A program made the translations under genes and the position numbers. The notes under the pieces are model-generated. The model searched no databases, was not told the DNA's origin, and worked only from the letters and a program-made list of their open reading frames with translations. A stretch of DNA of 64,000 nucleotides from Brachionus manjavacas (taxonomy: Eukaryota > Rotifera > Eurotatoria > Ploima > Brachionidae): the NCBI GenBank assembly GCA_019054805.1, contig JAHQIY010000005.1, positions 3,393,501-3,457,500 on the forward strand, in the 5' to 3' direction. Position 1 is the stretch's first letter. Each line of letters starts with the position of its first letter. Below, one piece after another: positions 11,321 to 23,500 of the stretch.

Positions 11321-12486
11321 TTTAGGTAAATAATTGGCAAGGAGAGAACTAGTTAAAAAATACAAAAGTAAATAGTTGATCTTTTATTGAAAGTTAATAA
11401 AAAAATAGTTAATAACCTGAAATGCTAAAAAAACTTTATTCTATTTTATAATAAGAGAAAAATCCCATTAATTAATAAAAATTATTAAAAAATCAGAAAA
11501 TATTTTTTCCATTAGTGTTGGATGTCCTCAGATCTAAATTGTTCATTTGGCGGACGGTCTTTGGGCTGATGCTGGTTAGCATGGTTACAACATTTTCTAA
11601 CTGCAAAAATATACTGCCAAAATAACTCAAACGAACATAAAAATAAGCACCCAAAGTTTTGATAGATGGTCATTGATACCATTAAAATTCTAAAGGCGGC
11701 GGCTTTATAAAAACAAAGAAAACATTTTTTGATGAAAGAAATTCAATTATCATATTTTTTAATTTTTAAGAAAATTCAGCGTGCGCCAAAATTTATCTGG
11801 CTAAAAAAGAAACTATTAAAAGATATTTATGTTAACTCACCTTTAAAGATTAAATAATTTTAAATTGATAAAAAGAAATTCGATCCGAATTCATTTTTAT
11901 GTTTCAAATATTAATAAAAATATTAATTTCTAAAAATGCTTAAGATTAAAAAATTAGTGAAAATGAAATTGATATTTCCTTTAAAAATTCCTATTTTTGG
12001 TTTTAAAATTGGTCAGATAGAATGATGATGATTTCCAAAAGAATCATAAAGCAGCAATTTCTATTATGCACTAAGAGAAAGATTTTTTTCTGTCAGGCTT
12101 AGTTTTGAAAAAATTTAAAAATAGATTTCAAAAATTTAATAATAAAAAAATTGAGATTTTTATTTTTTAAATATATTGTTCAAATAAATTTAGTGTAATT
12201 CTAATTAATTTTAATTATAATATTTAATATCTTAATATTCGCCTATTTAATTAAAACAAAACAATTTTTTTGAATACTGAATTCGCCGAAAAGGCTAAAT
12301 TCTCTTCCACTCTTCCATAATTTCATAAAACCAATTTTTACGTAATAAATAGAGATTCTTTTTCTCGTTTTCCCTAATTTTTTCTGTGTTTTTCAAAGTT
12401 TCATGCATTGTAAGAATCCATCATTTAACAATTGGATACCTTTAATGTCTTTTTTAAAGAACATTTTTTATAATAATGATAAATCA

Positions 12487-12532
12487 TAAAAAATTAAAAA
12501 CATTAACTATAGTTAATGTTTTTAATTTTTTA
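12487..12532. repeat. 46-bp perfect palindrome without spacer
   Basis: Two 23-base arms are exact inverses with the centre between 12509 and 12510 (core CATTAACTATAGTTAATG). Perfect AT-rich palindromes of this size can extrude cruciforms. No flanking element ends are visible. Confidence 0.85.
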
Positions 12533-12553
12533 ATTTTAATTTTAATTCTAATT

Positions 12554-12581
12554 TTTAAATGTAATTATAATTACATTTAAA
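12554..12581. repeat. 28-bp perfect palindrome
   Basis: TTTAAATGTAATTA is followed directly by its exact inverse TAATTACATTTAAA. It lies about 20 bases from the 46-bp palindrome, so the pair forms a local cluster. Confidence 0.8.
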
Positions 12582-15500
12582 GAATTTTAATTAATCAAAT
12601 GAGAGATAAAAAATATAACAAATTTATGACAAAATATGTTATCTAAGTCAAAAATTAAGCAAGTTTCGTATTTTAAAAAAGTCAGTAATGTATGAAAAAA
12701 TTAATTATCTCCGCGAGACATTTTCAAGACAGTAATTTTTATAAGGATATTTTTAGTTATAGAATTTATTTTTTAATTAAAGTAATTCAAATTTAATAAA
12801 ATTTCTTAACAAGTGCTTGCCTTAATTTATAAACGAAATCTCTTAAAAAAGTTACTGTTAATTATAAAATAACAACAATAGATTATATTTGAAATTTAAA
12901 AATATAATTTCATACTCTCGTCTAATTTTAGAGTAAAAATAAATTTCTTTTATAAAAGAAGTCGCATGAAATTAAATTTCAAGATGAGCAGATATAAAAA
13001 TTCAATCAATTGAAATATTTAAAATTTACTCTAATACCTTTTCTATTGAATTGAATTTATTTCTCAATTCTTTATATCAATTAATCAAAAAATTTAAATT
13101 GAAAAAATAAGGCTAAATTAAGTTTAAAGATTAAAAATTCATTAAGTTTTACCATATTTTTTTTGCTTGATTTTAAAAAATTTGTAAATCACACTTAATA
13201 TCGATTTTTTTGCTAAATTAAACTCTAAGTTTTTTTAATATTATCAATGTTTAACTATCAAAGTAATATAAATAAGAGTTATTTTTTCAAATTATTTGCC
13301 ACAGGCTAATAATAAAGAAAAAATAACTTCACTCAAAATGCTGTGTATCAAAAGAGGCAGACTGATAGGTTCAAGCTAATTGAAATTTAAGGGGAAAAAT
13401 TAATTTATCAAGAATTTAAATCCATTTTAATTACAATTGAATTGTCTATACATAACTTTCAGAACTAATCGAGGGAGTTTGTTTTATGAACTTGTGAGTA
13501 ACCTCTGTAGGGATTTAAATTGTCTATATAAAGGCACTATAACTAAATAAATCATGATAAAATTGAATTAAGCTATCTAATTTAAAATTATAAAATCGAA
13601 AATTCATTTAAAAATTTTATTCCACAATTAATTTTTATTATAAAATTATTTACTCTTAATAATTGTTCAATATTTTTTGAATTTTGTTCCATAAAAAATG
13701 TAAATAAAAATAAGGATAAGCCAAAAGGAAAAATAAACTAATTTAGCTTTATTTTTTTAAGGAAGCAGTGCCCCATTTATTTATTATTTTTAACCAAAAA
13801 TCGATTTATCAAGCAAAGCTTTGTGCTAATTTAAATTACATTCATTAAAATTGCATATTGTTTTATGACTTGATATTTGATAATTTCTAAAATAATATAC
13901 TGTTTTTTTCCACTAATTTAAAAAATTTAAACATCATTTTCAATTTTATTTTATCATACGCTGATGTGATGTTCAAAATAAGGGAAACTTTTTTGTTTTA
14001 TTATCTAAAGATTTTTTAAATTATAATCCCCATGCAGCATAAAATTTCGTTTTAAATTTAACCATTGAATAGGCTTATTAATTTTTTCTAGAGTGTTTTT
14101 TTGATAAATATTTTATAGAATCATTCTAAATATAATATCATCTATTGAAATGATTTAAAGTAAAAGTAAGTATTTTAATAATTTATATCTCTTTTGAAAG
14201 AATGTTAGTTACTTTGAGTCAAATTTGCTTTATTAAGATTCTCTTAATTTGTTATCTATTATTAATAATTTTAATCTAAAAATACCAATTTAATTTAAAC
14301 AAATAAGACAAAAATGAGTTAAATAATTTCTTAGTTATATTACTAGGCTTGGTCTATTTTATAAATTTTTTATTTTTAACAAGTGACTTTTATCTTCCAA
14401 AAATCTATTTTTGTCAATTCAATTTAAAATTGTAAAATCTTATTAGATACGTTCGTATTAAGAAATTTGGATCATGTTTTTATATTTAGATAAATACAGT
14501 ATTAACTTATTGTCAAAAAATCGCCTTATCTAAGTTATTTTACCCTCATTAGAAATACAATGAAGCTTTTAAAATGCCAATTTAATCAGTAAATATTAAT
14601 GACATGCTGATTGCAAAATATTTCGATTTAAATCGATAATTAAAAAATTTAATTCTAGAAATTATATTTTAAACTTTTTCAATGAAAATAGAATAGGGTT
14701 CTTTATTGCGTCTTTCTAATAAAAGGCTATCAAATATAGGTTTTTTTGATTTTGAGCATTTAAAATAAATGAGTATTTGGCTTAAATTTTTTAAATAACT
14801 TAATTGTTTGCTCAAAAATTAAAAATATATTCTTTTTTGATTTTTATTTGATTAACAATTAAAACTTAAACAAAAAGTGCTTAAAACAATTTTAATAGAA
14901 AAAGAAATGAATAAACACTTATTAAATCTAAAAAATTATTTAGTTTGTATACAGAAAACAGCCTCGAATAACTACTCAAATTCATTGTGGGTAGATTGTA
15001 GATTTTATTAGAAATTAGAACTCATAAACCGATAAAATCATACGAAATATTTTTCATTTTTGTATGATTAGAGACTTATAATCTGCGGTTTAATTTTTTA
15101 TTCTCATCATTTAAGAACATCATAATCATTAGCTAAAGATTCTATTTTCGACTCAAAAATTAATATTTCAAGTCTGATGAAAAATCTTTTAAATTGCAGG
15201 CATCATACTAAAATTTCAGCGCATCAAAAATAATTTTATAACTTTAGTAAAATAAATCATTCTATTCTGAATTGAAATTCTAAAATTGATTTGATTAAAA
15301 TACATTTTCTTACTCAAATAAATGATATCTTTGAAATGAGTAGGCTTTCAAAAGTTTTGAGTTTTAAAACGCTTTCAATTTTTCGTCAAATATTCTTCAT
15401 GATATCACTCTGGAGATTTAGCTTCTTAAAAAACTTTCAATTATGTCATCTAATAATTATCACGATTTTAAAACAAAGTGCATTGCCATATAACTGGCTC

Positions 15501-15815
15501 TAACCTTTCAAGTATACGTTCTTCAAATAATTTTAAGTGTTAAGTAACTAATTAATATTTGATTTAATTTGAAATTAAGATCTGTCGGTTTAAATTTAAT
15601 TTTTTCAATAATGATAAACTTGAATTGCTTTTTTCTAAAAAAGAAAAATTAAGTATTGTAAAACGCTTAATTATTAAGGGCAGAGCTTTTTTTTTTAATT
15701 ATAATAATTAAAACAATAATTTGGACAACTAAGTCTTTTCTTTCAGCAAATTGGTAAGTTAAACTTGTTAAAGTTAAGCAAAGAATGGTATGCTTTTTAA
15801 ACTAGCAAATTACAT

Positions 15816-16240
15816 TATGTACCGTATTCTCTCGCACCACAAATTAAGACATGCTTTTGGACCAAGAACCAAAGTAAATCTCGCCCATGCTTAAACATTT
15901 TTGATTAAGAACATGTGATCTAATAGTATTATCACGGGTTTAGGGCCGCATCAAACGCTGAAATTCTTAATTTAATGCGTCAACAAGACTTGAGTTTAAA
16001 ACAATAAATAAAAGGAATTTTTTTTATTTGGTGCAGCACCAAGAATTAAAAAAATTACATATTAGAAAAAATAATTTTTTGTTATTTCGATTTATTTATT
16101 TTTTGTTTTGAACTCAAGTCCTGTTGATGCATTAAATTAAGAATTTTAGAGCTTGATGCGGCCCTAAACCCGTGAGAAAAATATTAGACCATGATTATTA
16201 TTGTGGTGCAGCATTATCGAATGAGGGAATACGGTACATA
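15816..16240. mobile_element. Fold-back MITE with TA target duplication
   Basis: Both ends read TATGTACCGTATTC inward on opposite strands, with TA at 15816-15817 and 16239-16240 as probable target duplication. The arms are long and imperfect. Blocks such as CACGGGTTTAGGGCCGCATCAA and ATTCTTAATTTAATGC recur inverted on the two sides, and GCACCACAA is shared near the tips. The left arm has roughly 50 extra bases. There is no coding capacity, so it would depend on a transposase elsewhere. Confidence 0.8.
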
Positions 16241-16546
16241 TTTTAGACCAAGGAAAAATTTTCACGCTTTTAAATTTGTAAAGAAATTTTTTTCAAATTT
16301 TAATTAAAATGCAAAATTTGGATGGATTTTAAAGCTTTTAAAGCCTATTTTTTTCTTATTTAATGTCATTTGAAAAATGGCAATATTTTTTAATAATTCT
16401 GATTGTATTGCAAAATTGGTCACAAAAATATTTGCTAAATTGATCATGGCCCAGCATTAATGATTTCTTTCAGGAAAAAAAGCAAAATTCATGGCAAAAT
16501 TAATCTGAATTTTTAAGATCATATTAAATTAATATTAAGACCGATC

Positions 16547-16850
16547 CAAGAAATATGTCCCTTTTATCCTAGTGGAATATGGCGAGGCGCTCATCGCCTT
16601 TTCTAGTACTTTTTTTTAGCAACGGCTCCTATCTGACACAAAGGCTACTGCATCGGGTTGCTCATCTACACCGCAATTATTACCCATTCGAAACCAGTCC
16701 CTCTATTTTTTATGACGAAAGGGGTTTAAACATTCGCTCCGTATTGCAGAGATGTTTTGAAAATTTTTTCACCCTCAGCAGATTTTGAACCCTCGATAGA
16801 CTAGCATGACTAGCACGCAAATCATTCGGCTATACGGGTTATACAAGAAA
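16547..16850 (-). mobile_element. tRNA-derived SINE, near complete, with 7-bp target duplication
   Basis: Read on the minus strand, the element begins near 16843 with a tRNA-like head. An A-box-like TAGCCGAATGATT is followed about 45 bases on by a B-box-like GGTTCAAAATC, giving internal RNA polymerase III promoter spacing. A body of roughly 230 bases ends near 16554 with CCACTAGGATAAAAGGGAC. CAAGAAA at 16547-16553 and 16844-16850 flanks it as a likely target-site duplication. Two partial relatives lie at 10112-10233 and 10613-10770. It needs LINE machinery in trans for mobility. The frame 16579-16788 on the other strand is not a gene. Confidence 0.75.
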
Positions 16851-17570
16851 GCTTAAGTCATTTTATCAATTTATGGTTTGATTAGAAACTAATGAATAAA
16901 TGAACGAATTGAATTGTTTTAATTGTAGACTGGGTGTTTAAGCGTGTAAAAAACATGTAAGTGACATGTCAAAAGAATCGAACAATTATATCATATTTAG
17001 CCCTAAAAGATAAATTGTATAAAATAATAGTCTTATTTTTTTCGCTTCAATTTTCTTTTATTGATTTTCAAAATAATTTTAGGATATCATTTTTTGTTTT
17101 TTTAAAATGTATTAGGTACATTAGAAGATGTGAACGATATTTAGATTAAATTTTAAATGCTTAGATTGAATTTTTCCGGAAAAATAAAGCTAGCGGCGTT
17201 TTGCATAGCTATACTATTTTATATATCCTTGTATTAACCTAAAGATAATTTATAATTTCAATTTTACCTTTGGGCAAAGATAAATCACTGATTAAAATGA
17301 CGCCTTTTAACTATCCTAGATTTGAACTAAATGTGCAAAATTAAGATTCTTTTATAAAGATCTTTAGAAATTTTATTTAAAACTAAAAAATAGCTTGAAA
17401 ATATTCTAAAGTAAAGTGTTTGAAAAAATTAACTTTATTTTCCAATTAGGGAGCTCACACAAAATAAATAACATTTCACACAAACGAAAAAAAATTCTAT
17501 ACATTCATGTAATAAATTAAAATCACCAAAGTTCTCTAAAAATAAACAATAATTAAAATTAAAATTTAGA

Positions 17571-20500
17571 TCACAATTTTTGATAGTATGATTTTATTAT
17601 TGGCGATGCAGTTTCAGGAGAAGATATATTTGCTGACGACCCGACACGGTTGGGTGCCACAGAGACGCTTAATTTGTTTACATTCTTTAAGGAATTGTTT
17701 AGCGAAAAATTGGTACTGGAATTATTAATGTTAGTTTTAGAATTCCGTCGAGGAACTGGAGGAAGTCGGTTTGTATATAAATCTTTTGGTTGCTTAACTA
17801 GATTTTTTTCTTCATTGTTTTGTTGGGCTGATAAGCTGAGACTTTTATTGCCAATTTTTCCACTTGAAATAGTATTATTTTTGCTATTTACTTGAAAGGT
17901 ACTTAGCTGGCTTAAGTTAGTTTCCGATTTCATAATTTGATTAAGCGGAGTGAATCCATATATTTCATCGGATTTAATTAAATTATTTAAATTTTTATAT
18001 TCATTTTTTGGTGATGAAAATAGTGCGATTCTGTTTGTGAATCCGTTGTTTAAATTTTTGGCGCTACTAGAACAATCATTCAAGGCAATGAGAGTTTGCT
18101 TTTGCTTGATCGGACAAAGAGTGCCTGATTGAACATAAGACTGCTTGAATGACATGTTGGTCGAAAGCAAGTTGACGTTTTCTCGATTTTCATTTTCTGA
18201 CTTTGTCAAATCTTTAGCCACATCGATTACATCATTCGAAGAGGAAATTTCCTCATCGCTGGTGACTGTTTCGCTTAGTTTAGTTTTTGCTTCTTCGTTG
18301 GGTTCAAATCGGCGGAAAAACCCACACTTAGAAATTTTAGATTAATAAAATAAGTAAACAAATATTTTTTCTTAATACTTACACACCACAAAATTATTGT
18401 CAACAAGATAAGAAGTATTATTCCAGCTAGTATAGATAGTATAATAATTCTGATGTCAATATGTTTGAGCATTTGTTTTCGCTCGCTGGGGTAGGCTATT
18501 GTTTCAATCTATGATTAACAAAAGTCAATTTAATAAATCTTGGGAGTATAAAAATTGAGCAAGCTTTGATTTTTTTAATGAATAATATTTTCATTTAAAT
18601 TTAGATGGTTATTTAATATGTTAAATATTTTTTAATCTATCAATCATTTAAAATCAATTTAGAATTTAATTTTGAATCTTTTTATTAAGTGACTGGAAGT
18701 TTTGAAATTATTCAAATTTTGGTGATAAACAATATTCAAACAAAAAAACAATAAAATTAAAATCGAAGTTTCTTAATTAAATAACAGATATTATTTTAAT
18801 TTATTCAAGTCAGATCAAGATTTTTGAAGAGGAGTTTTCCTGAGTAAATATAAATTACACATAAAAGTGTTTACAGGAACATGAATTTGGAAGTCAATTA
18901 AGAAGACCTAAAAGTTTAATTGAATTCTGATATAAGTTGAGTTCCTGTTTTAATGACTTTAAGTATAGCTACGATTGACGAATAAAATAGCTCTCAAGTA
19001 ATGACTTGAATTTGTCAGCAGAACAATTTCTTTTTCAAAGCTTTTTATATTTGTAGAAAATATTATCCGATAAATTCATTAATATTCAAATTTATGCCTT
19101 CAGGTAAATTTAATTCCATAACCCCAAGAATTCGCATGCCTTTGTTCAAATGTCATATACAAAACTGAATAACATTGATTTGTAATAAATTGAATTTTAA
19201 GCATCACATGGAATTATCAAGAGATTTAGCAAGCATAATCTATTTTATAAAAAAAGAATTCTTAGCTTCATTTTTTTGTTTCTGTTTTTATTAAGAATGA
19301 ATTTTTGTAATAAACCAAATTTATGAGGTAGCACGGTTAGTTGGTTTAAATGTGATCAACGCTTCATTAAATACTTTAATAAAGAACTTGAAGTAAAAAG
19401 AAAAATTAAATAATTAATGAATAAGGATTTCGTGTTTGTTCTTAATGGAACCTAGGATGAGCTTTTTGTCCGCATGATTTAATATTGATGTTAAATAGGT
19501 AAATTGACAACAAAATCACGCATCTTATTTGTCTAATGGTTGAGAAAATAATGCAATTTGATTTTATAAATGAACTTTTTTAAAAAATAAATAATTATCT
19601 AGAAAAATTGAGCGAACTTATGAAAATATGTCTGGCAAATGTAATTCAGAACATATGAAAAGCCTTTCATATCATTTAAGATCATCACTTGTTTAATTTA
19701 AAATTGGACTAATTTTTGTTCAGTACTGCTTAAACCTGATCTTAGGCTTTAAAATATGCCTTAATATGAAAGTTTTTTTTTTCCAGATATCCGATTTCTA
19801 AGATTAAAAATTGAATTTTGAAAACATTATATTTAAGAGAGATTTAAATTGGTTTTTACTTATTAAACTTTAATTAAAATCTAAAAGATATTAATCTAAG
19901 ACCATTTTCAGGTTTTTTTTATCAATTAAGAAGTATTATTGTCGTGAACATATCTTTTAGATAACAGTACATGAAGATTTATTATAATTAGCTCATCCAG
20001 TGTAACAAAATCTAAAATTCTTTATTACATCAATTTTCAAACATTATTTTTGATTTTATTTTATTGTTTTCAATTATCACTAAAGTTGCCGATGAAACAA
20101 GAAAAAAATTTAAAAATTTAAAAATTATTCATTAAAAATTTGAAAGTAATTTAACAACAATTATTTGTCACAAGAGTTTTATGAAAATTAACGAAATTTA
20201 CAAATAAAAAATTATATAACGAGTTATAGAAATTTGACGAAAAACCAAGTGTTTAAAATTTTCTATGGAATATTTTGAAATAAAAGACAAATTAGGTAAA
20301 TTTTCGAATCTTCGTTTCTTTCTCTACAATTTTTTAAAATGTAACTTGTTCTTCTTAGAATTTTTTTAAAAGCTAAGATTTAAGCAAATTATTAATCTAA
20401 CTAATTATCTAAAGAATTATTTAAGTATCTTTGAGATAAATATGTTCCAGAAAACGTCTCCGACGCCAAATGCCAATTACTCTAAAATCAATAAAAATTG

Positions 20501-23500
20501 TCTGCAATGAAATTCCTTATGTCGAATAGGCAATTTGATAAAAATGAACATACTCTTAAATTTCTTTTAAATAATTTTCGTATTTTTTTATTCAATGCGG
20601 CTAAAATATTTTTTTTAAAAGACAAAATTACTAATTCAAATGAATCATTGAGGCTAAATAATTATTGAATTACTATTTACTTAGACTCAAGTAACATTTC
20701 CCAGTTAAGATAATTGTTGACCAAAACTAATTTATATCAAAAATTTTTTTGATTTCTTTTTTTTCTTTCAGCTCTCTTTAACTTCATTTTCATTCAATAT
20801 CCTACAATATTTCAAATTAAATTTTTTATCTTTTAAAAAAATGCTAGACTTTTTAAAAATAATTAAAAAATATTCAAAAGATTTGCTGTAATAGAATTAT
20901 GATTAAATCAAGAAATATGCTAGATTTATTTATTAATATAAATCAGGAAGCAATGTCTCAACTTTAATAAGCTTATTTATGTTTAATTAGGTTTTTTTTT
21001 TTATTTCGAGTCTTTTAATTTCATTAAATTAAAATACTCGAAAAAGTTAATTTTCTGCACTTGTATCTTAAAAAATCAAGGATAACACGAGACATCGAAC
21101 TCGATTTGGTTGAAAATCCAAAATACTATATATTATTAATTAGGATTAATTTTAGAAATAATCAGTCTTAAACATCATTTAAGCTAGATCGTAGACAGTT
21201 GTATTATTAGGACGAAATTTTAAATAAAATTTATTTATTAGCTTTTGAAAAGCTAATAAATAAGTTATTTATTTTCAAAATTTCATTCATCCCTCTAAAA
21301 AACACTGTGTTTGATTAAAGAAATTTATATTTTGCTTCAAGCAGCACAAAGATAATTATCTATCAGGTTATAGTTATATAATTAATCGATTTTTTTCATT
21401 CTATTAAAAAAATTATTAAATGTATATTTTAATGATTAGATTTATTTAATTGGAAACTTTTGGAAATAATTGAATAATTCCATGATAATTAATTTAAAAA
21501 AAATTAAATTTAAAATTTTCATCATTTAAAAAGATAATTATTAATTTAAAATTTTGAAGAAAAACTAGTCATTCTTTGTATCGAATTTCTCTGCAATATT
21601 TTTATTTCAAACTTCCTTTCACGATCACATTCAAGCCAATTTTTCTTATATACCATAAGTATCTGAACTCATTTTTTATTAAATTAAAATCTCAATACTG
21701 ATGTTTTGAATTACATTTTAGATTAATATCTTTAATGATTTTATCAAAATATTTTCTAGCTGTATTTTTTTAGAATAAAAATGATTTTTTACAGCTAAAA
21801 TATTTTTGTTACACTTTGTAAGATGATCGATTCTTTCAATCAAATAAGCCACGACTATTTGGAAATTGATGCTCATGGTAACTTGTCCAATTCGAATCTG
21901 AGTTCTTTCACTAGGTTAATCAATAGCATAAGTACAACTGAAACTTCAAGTCTAACTTATGCACCATGGCTAACAGTCTTAATTGCCATAGTTGCAGGGA
22001 TAATGTCATCAATCACAATTATTGGTAATGTTTTTGTAATCACAGCATTTGTAATCGACAAAAACCTAAGAAAATATTCAAACTATTTTATTCTAAATCT
22101 ATCTATAGCCGATTTACTAATTGGTATTTTAATACCACCCTATGCACCCTTCATGCTTAACAATCGCCTATGGAAATTCGGTAAATTAGCTTGTACACTA
22201 TGGCTTGTATTTGACTATGTTGTTGGCAGTGCATCTGTCTTATGTATTGTTGTTATTAGTCTTGATCGGTATCTTTTAGTTAGCCGAGGACTTAAGTATG
22301 TATCGAGCCAGCGCGTGTCCAAAGCCCTATTCATCATAATCACAGTATGGTCAATTGCTTTTTTTAACTATGCTCCGGCGATAATTTTCTGGGAAATAAT
22401 TTCAAATGAGCAAACAGTTAAAGAAGGAGAATGCCAAGTGGCTTTTCATGATAATTTGGTCTACTTGACAGCAACTGCATGTGTTGAATTTTTTGCTCCG
22501 CTAATAAGCATATGTGGTTTAAACTTGGCAGTGTATTTAAATATTCGGCAAAGGTCCCGAGGCTTGATTAGAACCGAAAATCCACTTTTGAATATGGACA
22601 AAAATATAAATAGTAGCAAAAAAAAAATAAATGTTAATGATCAAGTAGAAATAAAGCAAGACAATCAATTTAATCTGGAAATGGCAAAAAAAAAAATGAT
22701 TAACTCGGCATCGTCATCGGGTTCTTGTAGTTCTGAAGATCTCCCAAAAATTGAAAAAAGTAAAAATAACTCTACTTTTTTACTCAGTGATAGCGAAGAA
22801 AAGAATAAAATTCATCAGAAGAAGTCCAAGTCCTTAGTTTCTTTAGCTCTTGAGTCAAATCATGCTGCATGTACTAGCATCCTTGTAGGAAAAAAAAGTA
22901 CTCCACGTCCCTACAGTCCGTACTTAAAGCCGAAAAGAAATCAATCGAGTAGAAATCTAACAAAGGACAAGAAAGCGGCCCGTTCACTTTTTATTCTAGT
23001 TTTTGCCTTCGTTTTTTGTTGGGTAATTTTTTTATTTAATTTATTTTTGAAAAATTAAAATTTTTTTAGGCGCCTTATACATTTTTGACCCTCATCAAAG
23101 CAGTTTGGTCAAATGCCATCAACGAACATGTGTACGAATTCGCATTTTGGCTTCTATGGTTCAATTCAACGCTTAATCCTATTCTTTATCCATTTCTACA
23201 TGTTAAGTTTCGAAAAGCTTTTTTTAAGATTATTCAATGTATTCTTTGCTGTTTTGAGTTCAAGAAAAAAAATCAAATGTCGATGGATAATAAAAAAAAA
23301 CAAATTGTTTAGTCATTTACATAAAAAAGATAATAATCCGCCGGAAATTTAAAATTTTTCGAATTATTTAATTAATATTTTTTAAATAAAATTTTTTTCA
23401 ATAATTAATTATTAAAGCCTCTATATTGCTAAATTTAACAAGAATTAGCTCCTTTAGGAATAATCTCTAATTAATTATAAGAGCATTGAATTAATTTTGA

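Larger units (their letters stand above)
9191..17570. other. 8.4-kb gene desert with decayed mobile elements
   Basis: Between the nicotinic receptor stop and the integrin stop I find no intact gene. Separate entries cover two SINE fragments (10112-10233, 10613-10770), a decayed MULE-type transposase (10981-11320), two perfect palindromes (12487-12581), a fold-back MITE (15816-16240) and a near-complete SINE (16547-16850). The remainder, notably 11600-15800, is AT-rich sequence in which I see nothing. The open frames at 9991-10197, 10261-10608, 15291-15503 and 16961-17149 look like chance. Confidence 0.6.

Noticed and set aside
16579-16788. 69-codon plus-strand frame
   Set aside because: It lies antisense within the SINE body and is explained by it.
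16790-16845. Candidate tRNA gene on the minus strand
   Set aside because: The boxes resemble a tRNA promoter, but the element continues into a SINE body with flanking duplications and lacks a clean acceptor stem, so it is a tRNA-derived retroposon head.
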